Shown here in pieces: positions 53,836-64,000 of a stretch of DNA of 64,000 nucleotides. Source of the stretch: Cyanophora paradoxa (taxonomy: Eukaryota > Glaucocystophyceae > Cyanophorales > Cyanophoraceae). Every line of letters starts with the position of its first letter. Position 1 is the stretch's first letter. The stretch covers positions 496,001-560,000 of the forward strand of contig QPMI01000408.1 in NCBI GenBank assembly GCA_004431415.1, read 5' to 3'. Position numbers and translations under genes: made by a program. The notes below the pieces were generated by a model. It had not been told where the DNA came from. It was given only the letters and a program-made list of their open reading frames with translations, and made no database searches.

Positions 53836-54581
53836 AGAGTATTCGGGCATTTCTCACACCTCGATTCTCACATCGAAGGTTAGGAACTTGCACTGCACAG
53901 ACCATCGAAATACGCTCAAACTCACACTGCGTCAGGCTCTCTTCGCCGATTTGATCCCAGCAATTCTGGCTAAGCGGCAGCCGTAATGCCTCGCGGCTGG
54001 CATGGTGTCCGTTGAACTCAGTGTATTTCTGATGACTCAAGCTCAAGTATATACGTACGAAAATGAAAAAAGTACTCGAAAAAGTGAATTGCCGCGTACC
54101 CTTATAGGTGTATGCTCAGTGCCTCTGTGGGCTGAGCGCTAGCACACAGTGCTCTTCAGCTTTTAGCTTTTTGGAGAGCCTTCTTTTCCAAAAGAATCCA
54201 TTGCATATACATTGCATATGCGCCTGTCACACAGTGTCACATAAATCCATTAATATTGCATTCCATATGCATATAAATGCATCCCATATGCATATAAATG
54301 CACATGTACAAAATTAATTTCAAGGCAAGGCCCTGAGGACTCGAGCTCCAGACTTTCCAGTCGTGGCCCTGGCCTAGCTCACGATCAAAGGGTTCAGGAG
54401 GCGACATATATATGCCATGATGGTAGCTGGAGCTCGTGCCTCGCATCGCTGCCCCTCCCCCCCCCCCCCCCCCCCTCCCCCTTCCCCTTCCCCTCCCCCC
54501 CTTCCCCTCCCCCTCCCCCCTCCCCCGACCTCAAGATGCTCTGCAGGGTGTTCCAATGAAGGAATGCATACATGTAGAAAA
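53836..54581. other. Intergenic, AT-richer region with simple repeats
   Basis: About 750 bp between convergent genes. Repeats of CATATGCATATAAATGCA type lie at 54265-54305, a tRNA-like segment at 54318-54378 and a C-run at about 54457-54530. No coding exon is supported. Confidence 0.4.
54318..54378 (-). repeat. tRNA-like segment (degenerate)
   Basis: The minus strand has an A-box-like TGAGCTAGGCCAGGG, an anticodon-like arm GACTGGAAAGTC and a B-box-like GCTCGAGTCC at tRNA-like spacing. The acceptor stem is poor, so it is probably a tRNA-derived repeat or fossil. Confidence 0.3.
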
Positions 54582-55823
54582 TCATGCGGCATTGGTGTCA
54601 TAAACAACGAGTACCCCATCTGCCCCAGCTGAAACAAGCTCCTTGCCAGATGGCGCAAAGGCGCAACCCCAAACCTGCAGGGGCTGATGCGATAGAAAAG
54701 ACCCGAGGTCGCGAGAAATACCTGGTCAGTGTGGCTGGAGGCAAACTGATGCAACATGGTCCTCGTCTGTAGGCTCCAGAGCTTGACGGTCCGGTCAGCT
54801 GATGCTGATGCAAGGATGCCGTTTGCGGAAAGGGCTATGCTGTAGACGGGGCCAGTATGACCGCTAAATGTATTCACGATGCTGCAGGATAGTCAGGAGA
54901 TGATCGCTGTAAGCGAACTCTATCAAGCCAGCTGCAGCGCACCTTCCTGACTGAACATCAAACACAGATATGACACCATCATCACCACATGAGTATAGCT
55001 TCTCGCCATCTGCCGAAAAGCAGACTCCACGGATTGGCTTTGCATGGCCATGGATTCGGTTGTTGAGCTTCAGTGTGGCGGTGTCAAAGATTCCCACATA
55101 GCCGTCGCCTGCTCCTGCTGCAAGACACCTATTCGAGTACGCGACACTGTAGATCATTTTCGTACTTGAGCCCGAGAGCTCTGCAGGGCTCAGGTGATCA
55201 GATCAGCAGGAAATGAAAATGCTTGACTGACCGTGCTCCTGGACGCATCCTGCCGTGGAGAAAACCTTTATCATGCCCTGTTGACCTCCAGTTGCAATGA
55301 ACTGCGTTCGCCACAGTGGGTAACATGGAGGATGGCTGAATTCGACGTGTCCGTCATGTACCTTGCCATCCGGGCTGTGGCAGACCTGCCAGCACTGACC
55401 AGGGCCGACATCGATCACTTTCTTTGCGTCTTCGCTGCTCGAGGCCTCCGTGTCGCCCGCGTCAACGTGGATCACAATCTTGCCTTCCATCGTCGACGCT
55501 GCGACTTGCGCGCCGAAGCAGTCAACGCTGACCACTCCCAGAGCTGCGGCGCCGGTCAGTGCGGCCCCGAACCCTCGGCGATGCGCATGCAGGCGCACTG
55601 TGATCTCCGATGGAGCGCTGCACGCCCAGCGCCTTGCCGTCCCACGAGAAGATGCGAACGTGCTCGTCGATCGAGCCCGCGGCGATGTAGTTGGCGTGCC
55701 ACGACGCGCACCACAATTCCGCATCGCCCTCCCATCGCGCGATCTGCGCCGCACGCGCGTCGTAAAGTTCACCACCGCCTCGAATGTCGCCTAGGCGCCG
55801 CGCCGCACCTCGGCGGAGGCCAT
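54582..55823 (-). CDS. WD40 protein of the SKI8/WDR61 type
   Basis: Seven-bladed beta-propeller of the Ski exosome cofactor and PAF1 complex (family knowledge). A tiny first exon (55823-55809, MASAE) is spliced to 55743-55599: ARWEGDAELWCASWHANYIA, AGSIDEHVRIFSWDGKALG. Exon 3 (55543-55362) reads TLGVVSVDCFGAQVAASTM, matching the WDR61 signature LGVVSVD, then GKIVIHVDAGD and CWQVCHSPDGK. Later exons: FIATGGQQGMIKVFSTAG, MIYSVAYSNRCLAAGAGDGY, HAKPIRGVCFSADGEKLYSC, SGHTGPVYSIALSANGILAS, ASADRTVKLWSLQTR, VWGCAFAPSGKELVSAGADG, ending VVYDTNAA. All checked phases agree. Length is near 330 aa, like WDR61. Confidence 0.85.
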
Positions 55824-56118
55824 TGCGTATCACGGAGTGTACGCTATCTGTACCGCAGTACTGGCCGGCACTGGCTGCTCGCGCGAACGCTCGGGAGGAC
55901 CTGCGCTTGTGATGGAGCACACCCGGGCGTGTGCGCGCTCGTCGACACGGTCAAGCTAGCTGCAAAGCTGTGAAACTCTACTTCGAAGCGATTGGCGAGG
56001 TCGGCAGACGAAGGCGGCGGCGCCAGTGAAAAGGGGTACTGCGCTCAAAGAAGCTTGCCCGTCGTTGAAAGCGCGTCTCGGCGTCCCTGCCTCATTTTTG
56101 GCATCTCACACGCCGCAG
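55824..56118. promoter_or_regulatory. Divergent upstream region, WDR61-like / aspartate aminotransferase
   Basis: 295 bp between divergent starts. The aminotransferase ATG directly follows CGCCGCAG, so a 5' UTR intron or an upstream exon is possible. No strong motif is seen. Confidence 0.35.
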
Positions 56119-58097
<1,979 letters not shown>

Positions 58098-58714
58098 GCC
58101 CTGCTGGCCGGAGAGCGGGCAAAGTTGTGAGCGGGAGATGCCCCATTTTTGAACGTTGGCTACTGGGGCGTAGCTGCTACGATTCTGTCGATTTTGTATC
58201 ATAGCTTTGCTCTTTCTAGGCTACGGGCGCGCCGGACCTCCTACCCCAGCGCTTTAACTGTACCCGTGCTGTTAGGGATAGAGTGTAACCCGCAGGGACT
58301 GGTGCCCTGATGGAAAAGAGGATCGGAGCCTAGCTATAGCCAGCTGACTGCTCATAGCTTTGCTCGCTTTTCTTGCTTAGCGCTCAGGTTAACAACTGAT
58401 GTCCAGTACAGTGAAAGCAGTTCATGCATTTTGAAGCGTGGCTTGGCCGCGGGGGGCTAGGGGCATGCATACGACGTGATTCTCATTCAAGCTTGAGAAC
58501 CGAGAACCAGGACCCGAGATGCTCTCGGCGGGGGCTGTTTGGAGGCAAGTTAAAGGGGTATAAGGGGGGGATCAACCCGGAGTCAGGTGGCGCGCCGAAC
58601 TTTCCCGGAGTCAGGCATGGGGAGCAGTAATAGTGGTGTGAGCCTCGAAGGCAGTGGGCATCTCATAATATAATGCATCGCAGAATGTACATATATAGCA
58701 GAAAGTACGTGCAA
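58098..58714. other. Intergenic region, no gene seen
   Basis: About 600 bp downstream of the aminotransferase. It contains GCTATAGC-type palindromes and a G-run; no coding exon is supported. Confidence 0.35.
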
Positions 58715-59965
58715 ATTGGACTTGAAAATTGGACGCCCTGCCCTGCGGACTGCGGGCGCGCGCTACGGAGGCCATCTGCGGACGTATACCTCAGAGACCG
58801 TTGCGAGAGCCTTCCGGCCGCGCCGCCGGCTCACCTAGCCCAAAGAGCGAGGCCCGCCGGACGTCGACGGGCCTCGAGCAATTGATGCGCTTGGGCGCCC
58901 TGCGGACTGCGGGCGCGCGCTACGGAGGCCATCTGCGGGCGGATAGCTCAGAGACCGTTGCGAGAGCCTTCCGGCCGCGCCGCTGGCTCATGATCACCTG
59001 GCCCAAAGAGCGAGGCCCGCCGGACGGGCCTCGAGCAATTGATGCGCTTGGGCGCCCTGCGGACTGCGGGCGCCGCGCGCGCGACGGAGGACATCTGCGG
59101 GCGGATAGCTCAGAGATCGTTGCGAGAGCCTTCCGGCCGCGCCGCCAGCTCACCTGGCCCAAAGAGCGAGGTTCGCCGGACGGGCCTCGAGCAATTGATG
59201 CGCTTGGGCGCCCTGCGGACTGCGGGCGCGCGCGACGGAGGACATCTGCGGGCGGATAGCTCAGAGACCGTTGCGAGAGCCTTCCGGCCGCGCCGCCAGC
59301 TCACCTGGCCCAAAGAGCGAGGCCCGCCGGACGGGCCTCGAGCAATTGATGCGCTTGGGCGCCCTGCGGACTGCGGGCGCGCGCGACGGAGGACATCTGC
59401 GGGTGGATAGCTCAGAGACCGTTGCGAGAGCCTTCCGGCGGCGCCGCTGGCTCATGATCACCTGGCCCAAAGAGCGAGGCCCGCCGGACGGCCCCCGAGC
59501 AATCGATGCGCTTGGGCGCCCTGCGGACTGCGGGCGTGCGCGACGGAGGACATCTGCGGGCGGATAGCTCAGAGAACGTTGCGAGAGCCTTCCGGCCGCG
59601 CCGCCAGCTCACCTGGCCCAAAGAGCGAGGCCCGCCGGACGGCCCCCGAGCAATCGATGCGCTTGGGCGCCCTGCGGACTGCGGGCGTGCGCGACGGAGG
59701 ACATCTGCGGGCGGATAGCTCAGAGACCGTTGCGAGAGCCTTCCGGCCGCGCCGCCAGCTCACCTGGCCCAAAGAGCGAGGCCCGCCGGACGGGCCTCGA
59801 GCAATTGATGCGCTTGGGCGCCCTGCGGACTGCGGGCGCGCGCGACGGAGGACATCTGCGGGTGGATAGCTCAGAGACCGTTGCGAGAGCCTTCCGGCGG
59901 CGCCGCCAGCTCACCTGGCCCAAAGAGCGAGGCCCGCCGGACGGGCCCCAAGCATTCGATACGTT
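58715..59965. repeat. Tandem array, about eight units of ~151 bp
   Basis: Units start near GCGGATAGCTCAGAGACCGT; copies of GGATAGCTCAGAG fall at about 58941, 59103, 59253, 59405, 59561, 59712 and 59863, and a diverged copy near 58778. Most spacings are 151-152 bp; longer units (157-163) carry small insertions such as TCATGA. Each unit holds an 8-bp inverted repeat, GAGGCCCG-CCGGA-CGGGCCTC, and a second GCGCCC...GGGCGC pair. The leading GGATAGCTCAGA resembles a tRNA D-arm/A box, but no B box or cloverleaf was found. Frames run through the units on both strands, as expected of GC-rich repeats; I do not regard them as coding. Confidence 0.88.
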
Positions 59966-60621
59966 TGGGGCGTTCGATTGCGCGCCTCGACGTGCGCGCG
60001 CGCGACGCTGCTGTCTGGAAAGCTGTTTTGGCCCTTGAGGGGGGTACGCTTGGGTCTTTTCGGCCTTTTTTTGGCCGTGCAAACGGGCGAGGGCGATCTC
60101 AGCTGCTGCAGCAGATTAAGGGCTGCCGCTCGAGAATTCACTTCGCATAGTGCTCATTGTCATTTTCGGCGCCCAGGCTGCGCTCCGCGACCGCCCGGAA
60201 GCGAGTGTATGTCGATATGCAATCCCGAGGTCGCTTAGGACGCGTCTTTCAGCGGCGCTGGTCGGGGCTATGAGGTCCTTAGACTTGGGACTATCCGGGA
60301 ACTGGTTCCGTTACGCGGGCGTTGAAGTCTCCGTCTCAGGAAGTTGGGTTCCGTTAGAAAAAAAAACCGAGAACCCAGCGAAAACTAGAAAAAGTTATCG
60401 GATCCGAGACTATTACTATGTATTCAAGCCAAACAAAAGAGGGCTGTTATACCCCCGCAGGAGAGGGGGCAGAATGGAGCACTAGGCTGGTGCTGTGGTC
60501 GAGGGGGCGGAAAGGATGAAGACGTGTACGATGGGTGGAGGGAGGCGGAGGAAGGAGGGCAGTGATGGGACAGAGGGCGAGGAAGGAATGCGAAGGAAGA
60601 GTGCGGAGCCATGGAAGCAAG
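59966..60621. other. Intergenic region, no gene seen
   Basis: About 650 bp from the array to the PCNA stop, including an A-run at about 60357-60366 and AT-richer sequence. No coding exon or RNA gene is supported. Confidence 0.35.
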
Positions 60622-61798
60622 TTACGCGGCAGTCGCCTCCTCTGTGGGCACGGGGCGTCAGACGCCGCGGCGACAGGGGACTCGAAGGGAAGCCCGCACC
60701 GTCGATCTTGGGCGCGAGGTAGTAGCGGATGTAGCCGCCATTGTCCTCCGAGTCGGCGTCGGCCGCGGGGACGACGTACTCGATGCAGATGGGCACGTCG
60801 GGCGAGATGCTGATCTTGACCATGTCGGAGATGCTCGAGGCGCGCGCAAACATGTTCAGGTAGCGCAGCGCGAAGGAGAGCTCCACAGGGTCGTTGCACT
60901 CGATCGTGATCTTGTTCGCCTCCGTCTGCGCGCCAAATGAGCAGGCAGCGCATGGGAGGGGCGTTCCGGAAGCGCCCTGGGGCGGCGCACCACGTCCGAG
61001 CTTTCGACCGTCTTCTTGCAGATGATCGAGCCCGACCCCATATCGCCTGCCACACGAAATTCGCACGCGTCCTTGTTCGCCTTAATTGTAACTGAGCGAG
61101 GCCCTCGATCAATTGGGGGACGGCTTGGGACGCCAGGGCAGGCTCAAGGGCACCGGAGTCGCCGAAGGTTGCCAGATCCTTGCAAATGCGCTGGAATTGA
61201 GAAGACGGCATCACGACCGTCACTTGATAATCAGTGTTTGGCACGCCCAGCGTCTCCGAGTCGATGTCCATCAGCTTCATGTCGAAGTGCTTGATGGTGT
61301 CGTTCTCTGCGCCCGTGCGCGGTCAGCGGAGGGAGGCATTCCGCGTGCGCGCGTTGCTGCGCTCACTCTTCTCCTCGAAAAGGAACTCCATGGAATCATT
61401 GCCATCCTTGCACTTCAACGTGCAGGCGTCATCGTTCGACGCGCACTTCACGATGGCGTTCACGTTCTTCAGGCTCATTCCCAACTGGATCTCACGATCG
61501 CAGCGATACGTCTCGAACGCGCCGGCGCTGCGTCGCGGAGTTTGTCCTGTTAGCCGCGGCGCGCCAAAGATCCGGACCCGCGCACTTGAGGAGGACGCAG
61601 ACTAGCGAGACGTGGCTATTATCCATCGCCTACACGCAAATGTCAGCAGGGGCGGCAGCGGGGCGGCGGCGAGGGCGCCGGCACCTGCATGGAGATGCCC
61701 GTGGCGCTGGCATCGAAATTTGCGTCCTGGATGATCTCCCTAATCGACTCAAGGAGCTTCTTGAGCGTGGACGCCTCCTTAAAGCGGGCTTCGAGCAT
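60622..61798 (-). CDS. PCNA: Proliferating cell nuclear antigen (sliding clamp)
   Basis: Trimeric clamp for DNA polymerase delta and many repair factors. Exon 1 (61798-61685) reads [20 protein letters not shown], then [10 protein letters not shown]. Further exons: [44 protein letters not shown], then [120 protein letters not shown] and [11 protein letters not shown]. The last intron (GTGCGG...CCACAG) yields the short end EEATAA rather than the long read-through. All checked phases agree; about 260 aa, as expected. The interdomain loop (VVMPS) and C-terminal APKI that bind PIP boxes are present. Confidence 0.95.
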
Positions 61799-62399
61799 TT
61801 TTTCGCTGGAGTGTCTGGTCCGCGGGAAAAGTTTGAATGCTGGCTGGGTACGAGTTGCAAGCCGGAAGGGTACAGATGGCCGGCTTCGTTGGGCTCGCGC
61901 TGGGCCCGGCGCCCGGTCGGGAGCTCCTTGCTTCCCGATCGGCGACGTGCGCGATTGCGCCTGCTCCGACCCAGCGCGTGCTTCTCAAGCGGCGGTCCCT
62001 TCTCGGCTCCCCCGTCCCCGCTCGCCTCGCGCCGGCCAGCACGACCTACTGGAACTTCTTCCAGAGGATCCTCGTCACACCATCATTCGCCAGCGCGTCC
62101 CCGGGACCTAGCGAGGCCGCCGCTGATCACGACCTGGTGCGCTGCGAGATCTTTGTGCCAGCCCTTCATGCGCGGCGTTACTCGATCGTGACGCGCGGTT
62201 CCCAGCCAGATTTTACAACCGTGGATGACGGTGATCAGGGCCCTGGCCTACCCGCAACCGGGCACGCGCCCTTGTACACGAGCGAGGGCGAGGTGCGAAA
62301 CCGAAGCCACGCGGTCGTGTGTCGCGCTCCCGCGGCGCGCTGACGCAACCGCACAGCTCCTAGTATCGATTCCCATCTCTGGCGTCTGGCCCGATGCAG
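61799..62399. other. Upstream region of PCNA and of the homeodomain gene
   Basis: 600 bp between the PCNA start and the first recognised homeodomain exon. The start exon(s) of the homeodomain gene should be here (a one-base carry-over into 62400 is required), but I could not identify them. A plus-strand frame with TTYWNFFQRILVTPSF at about 62040-62090 is a weak candidate. Confidence 0.35.
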
Positions 62400-64000
62400 A
62401 TCAGACTGCCCTACTCGAGGAGCTCTTTTGGACGAACAAGCACCCGTCGGTGCGTGGAGTTCGCGCGCGCGAGAGGCTTCCCCTTTTCCGCTCGAGTAGT
62501 TTCCTGCAATCTCGTGTTGCAATTGGGTATCGTTTGACATGACCCAGCTGCTTTCAAAAGATTGCAACAATAACGCTTCCTGAAGATATTGGGTGGCCTC
62601 TTATGCCTCCCCGATATAATACGAAGCCACACGCACATTTATTCGCTTACTTTAAAGTTCTTGTCACCCTTTTTTTTTCTATGCGGCCTTGCATCATTTG
62701 AATGGGTCCGCGCGGCAGGACGGGGACGTCACCCTGGTGTCGTATCAAACGAGGCTTACAGGCCCACAAGTCATCCAGTGGTCCGCGAGCGATATTCGGA
62801 TGCACTGTCTTCGAATCTCAACGCACCGACGCGCGCGCTCAGGCTGAAGAAGAGGCGCCTGGTCGCGAAGATGGGCCTGACGGCCGACGTCGCCAACGCG
62901 CTTTTCGAGGCCTTCGACGCGGACACGAAGCCCTCCGTGCGTCGCCCTCGCCTCTTTACTACCGGCGCGGCACGCTCAGACGCGCACTCGCGCAGGACGC
63001 GGCGGTCGAAGAGCTCTCGTCGGCGTCAGGCTTGACCGTTGGGGACGTTATCTCCTTCTTCTCGAAGATGCGCACGCTCTCCATCGGATCGGCGATCTCT
63101 CCGGGCAGCATCCGCACCGCCCGCGGCCGGAAATTGGTCCGCTCTTTGTGCCGCATTTACATTAAATTGTCGCCCACGAGCTCTCTCCCTCGCAGGAGGA
63201 TTTCTTCGCGAAGCAGCAGACGCCAACGGTGCGCTCGAATTTTTTCTAGCGAGGATGCTGTCCGGGGGGCGCGCCGCTGACGCCTGCGGCAGAACGAGGA
63301 AGTGAAGTATATCGCCAAGGCTGTCGGCATCAGCAAGTTCGAGGCCATCAACTGGTTCCGGCAGGTGCGCACGGGCTGCCGGGGTCGTCTTCTCCCCCTC
63401 CCTTGCGCCCCCGCTGAGTGCCCCTCCCAGAGGCGCAAGCTGCCGCACATCGCCCCGGGAAAGCTGGCGGAAGCCGACGAGGCGACGTTGGAGACGTTCA
63501 TCTCGGTAGCCGCCTCCGGCGCGGGGGGAAAGGTGCGAGGGTACCCGTCCGTCAGCGCCCCCTCCGCCTGATTTGCGAAACAGGTCCCGACGACATTCAA
63601 GCCCTTCAAGTACGGGAACAAGCTCGCGCCTATCGAGTCCAAGGCGTCGGACGCTGAGGGCGAGGGCGAGGGCGAGGAGGCGGATGAGGTGGACGACGAG
63701 AACAGGCCGTGGACCCGGGAGGAGAAGCAGCAGGCGATGCGACAGTATATGCGGGAGGAGGACGACGACGACTTCCTCGGCCCCAGGAGCGCCCGCGCGC
63801 GGAGGCCACGGGCGGGTGCGGACAGCGAGTCGAGTGCCGGTCGGCGGCCGGGAAGCTTCCGCGTGCGGGACGACGCCCAGCCCGCAGCTTCGACCGCAGC
63901 GAGTGGCGCGGCCCCGCAAGAGAGGACGGCGGCGCGAGGCGGTTCGGGCGTAGCGGGCCTCAGCGGTTCTCTGGAGGAAGGAGCAGGGACACCCAGAGCT
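62400..64000 (+). CDS. Protein with three tandem homeodomains, 5' unresolved, runs off right edge
   Basis: Putative DNA-binding regulator. Phase-consistent exons: 62400-62449, 62719-62780, 62843-62936, 62996-63136, 63196-63228, 63293-63364, 63431-63532 and 63584-64000 (open at the edge). Homeodomain 1: DQTALLEELFWTNKHPS, DGDVTLVSYQTRLTGPQVIQ, then W-LKKRRLVAK. Homeodomain 2: ADVANALFEAFDADTKPS, DAAVEELSSASGLTVGDVIS, then FFSKMR. Homeodomain 3: LEDFFAKQQTPT, NEEVKYIAKAVGISKFEAIN, then WFRQRRKLP. Helix-3 residues W-(F/L)-x-x-R-R mark repeats 1 and 3; repeat 2 has FFSKMR and looks divergent. In all three a phase-0 intron follows the T-x-P-(S/T) between helices 1 and 2. The C-terminal part is acidic (EGEGEGEEADEVDDENRPW), then Ser/Arg/Ala-rich. 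Confidence 0.72.

Noticed and set aside
58715-59965. Array considered as a CRISPR or a tRNA cluster
   Set aside because: Whole units repeat without unique spacers, so not CRISPR. The tRNA-like GGATAGCTCAGA is not followed by a T arm or closing acceptor stem.
58729-60082. Overlapping open frames on both strands through the tandem array
   Set aside because: They follow from the absence of stops in a GC-rich repeat unit and are interrupted in some units; no start, splice or domain evidence.
60622-60760. PCNA read-through C-terminus ([14 protein letters not shown]...)
   Set aside because: A good GTGCGG...CCACAG intron gives the short EEATAA end expected after YYLAPKI.

Overview
The window is nuclear DNA of a GC-rich eukaryote with compact, intron-dense genes. 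Almost every gene recognised is eukaryote-specific (TVP23, ELP5, PEX7, a SKI8/WDR61-like protein, COX6A, PCNA, a kinesin) and is cut by short GT-AG or GC-AG introns of about 35-110 nt. There are no operons. Neighbouring genes are often divergent, with shared upstream regions of only 110-300 bp. An arabinose-5-phosphate isomerase (KDO pathway), a plastid-type rhomboid with a long N-terminal extension and a fluoride exporter with a basic N-terminal extension make a unicellular alga or related protist most likely. I cannot name the lineage from sequence alone.

Layout. 1-7.5 kb: an AN1 zinc-finger gene leaving the left edge, TVP23, a small Ala-rich orphan, two tandem C2-domain paralogues and a 160-aa orphan. 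7.4-11.4 kb: a RING-H2 gene and a degenerate-looking integrase-type DDE transposase. 12.4-25 kb: F-box/LRR gene, ELP5, a site-2-protease-like M50 metalloprotease in 15 exons, the FEX fluoride exporter, PEX7 and a 3'(2'),5'-bisphosphate nucleotidase/IMPase-like enzyme. 25-30.8 kb: mostly non-coding sequence with a tRNA-derived fossil, a second F-box-like/LRR gene carrying TTGGGG repeats in an intron, and the isomerase. 30.8-41.6 kb: a kinesin and a large zinc-motif/P-loop NTPase. 42-50.5 kb: a low-complexity acidic/proline-rich gene, the rhomboid, a J-domain/fibronectin-III fusion and a small lysine-tailed protein. 50.8-58.1 kb: COX6A, an LCAT-family acyltransferase/lipase, the WDR61-like protein and aspartate aminotransferase. 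58.7-60 kb: an eight-unit tandem array of about 151 bp with a conserved hairpin. 60.6-64 kb: PCNA and a three-homeodomain gene running off the right edge.

The genes are housekeeping functions without a common pathway: Golgi/peroxisome traffic, tRNA modification, fluoride export, sulfur nucleotide turnover, respiration, replication. Gene models were built by joining exons whose splice phases agree and whose junctions restore known motifs. The most noteworthy items are the triple-homeodomain gene, in which each homeodomain carries an intron at the same site; the M50 protease, which is almost invisible to ORF-based searching; the structured tandem array; the C2 paralogue pair with a conserved PDSWxCW tail; and the splice-site preferences (GTGCG and GTACCCC donors, many GC-AG introns).
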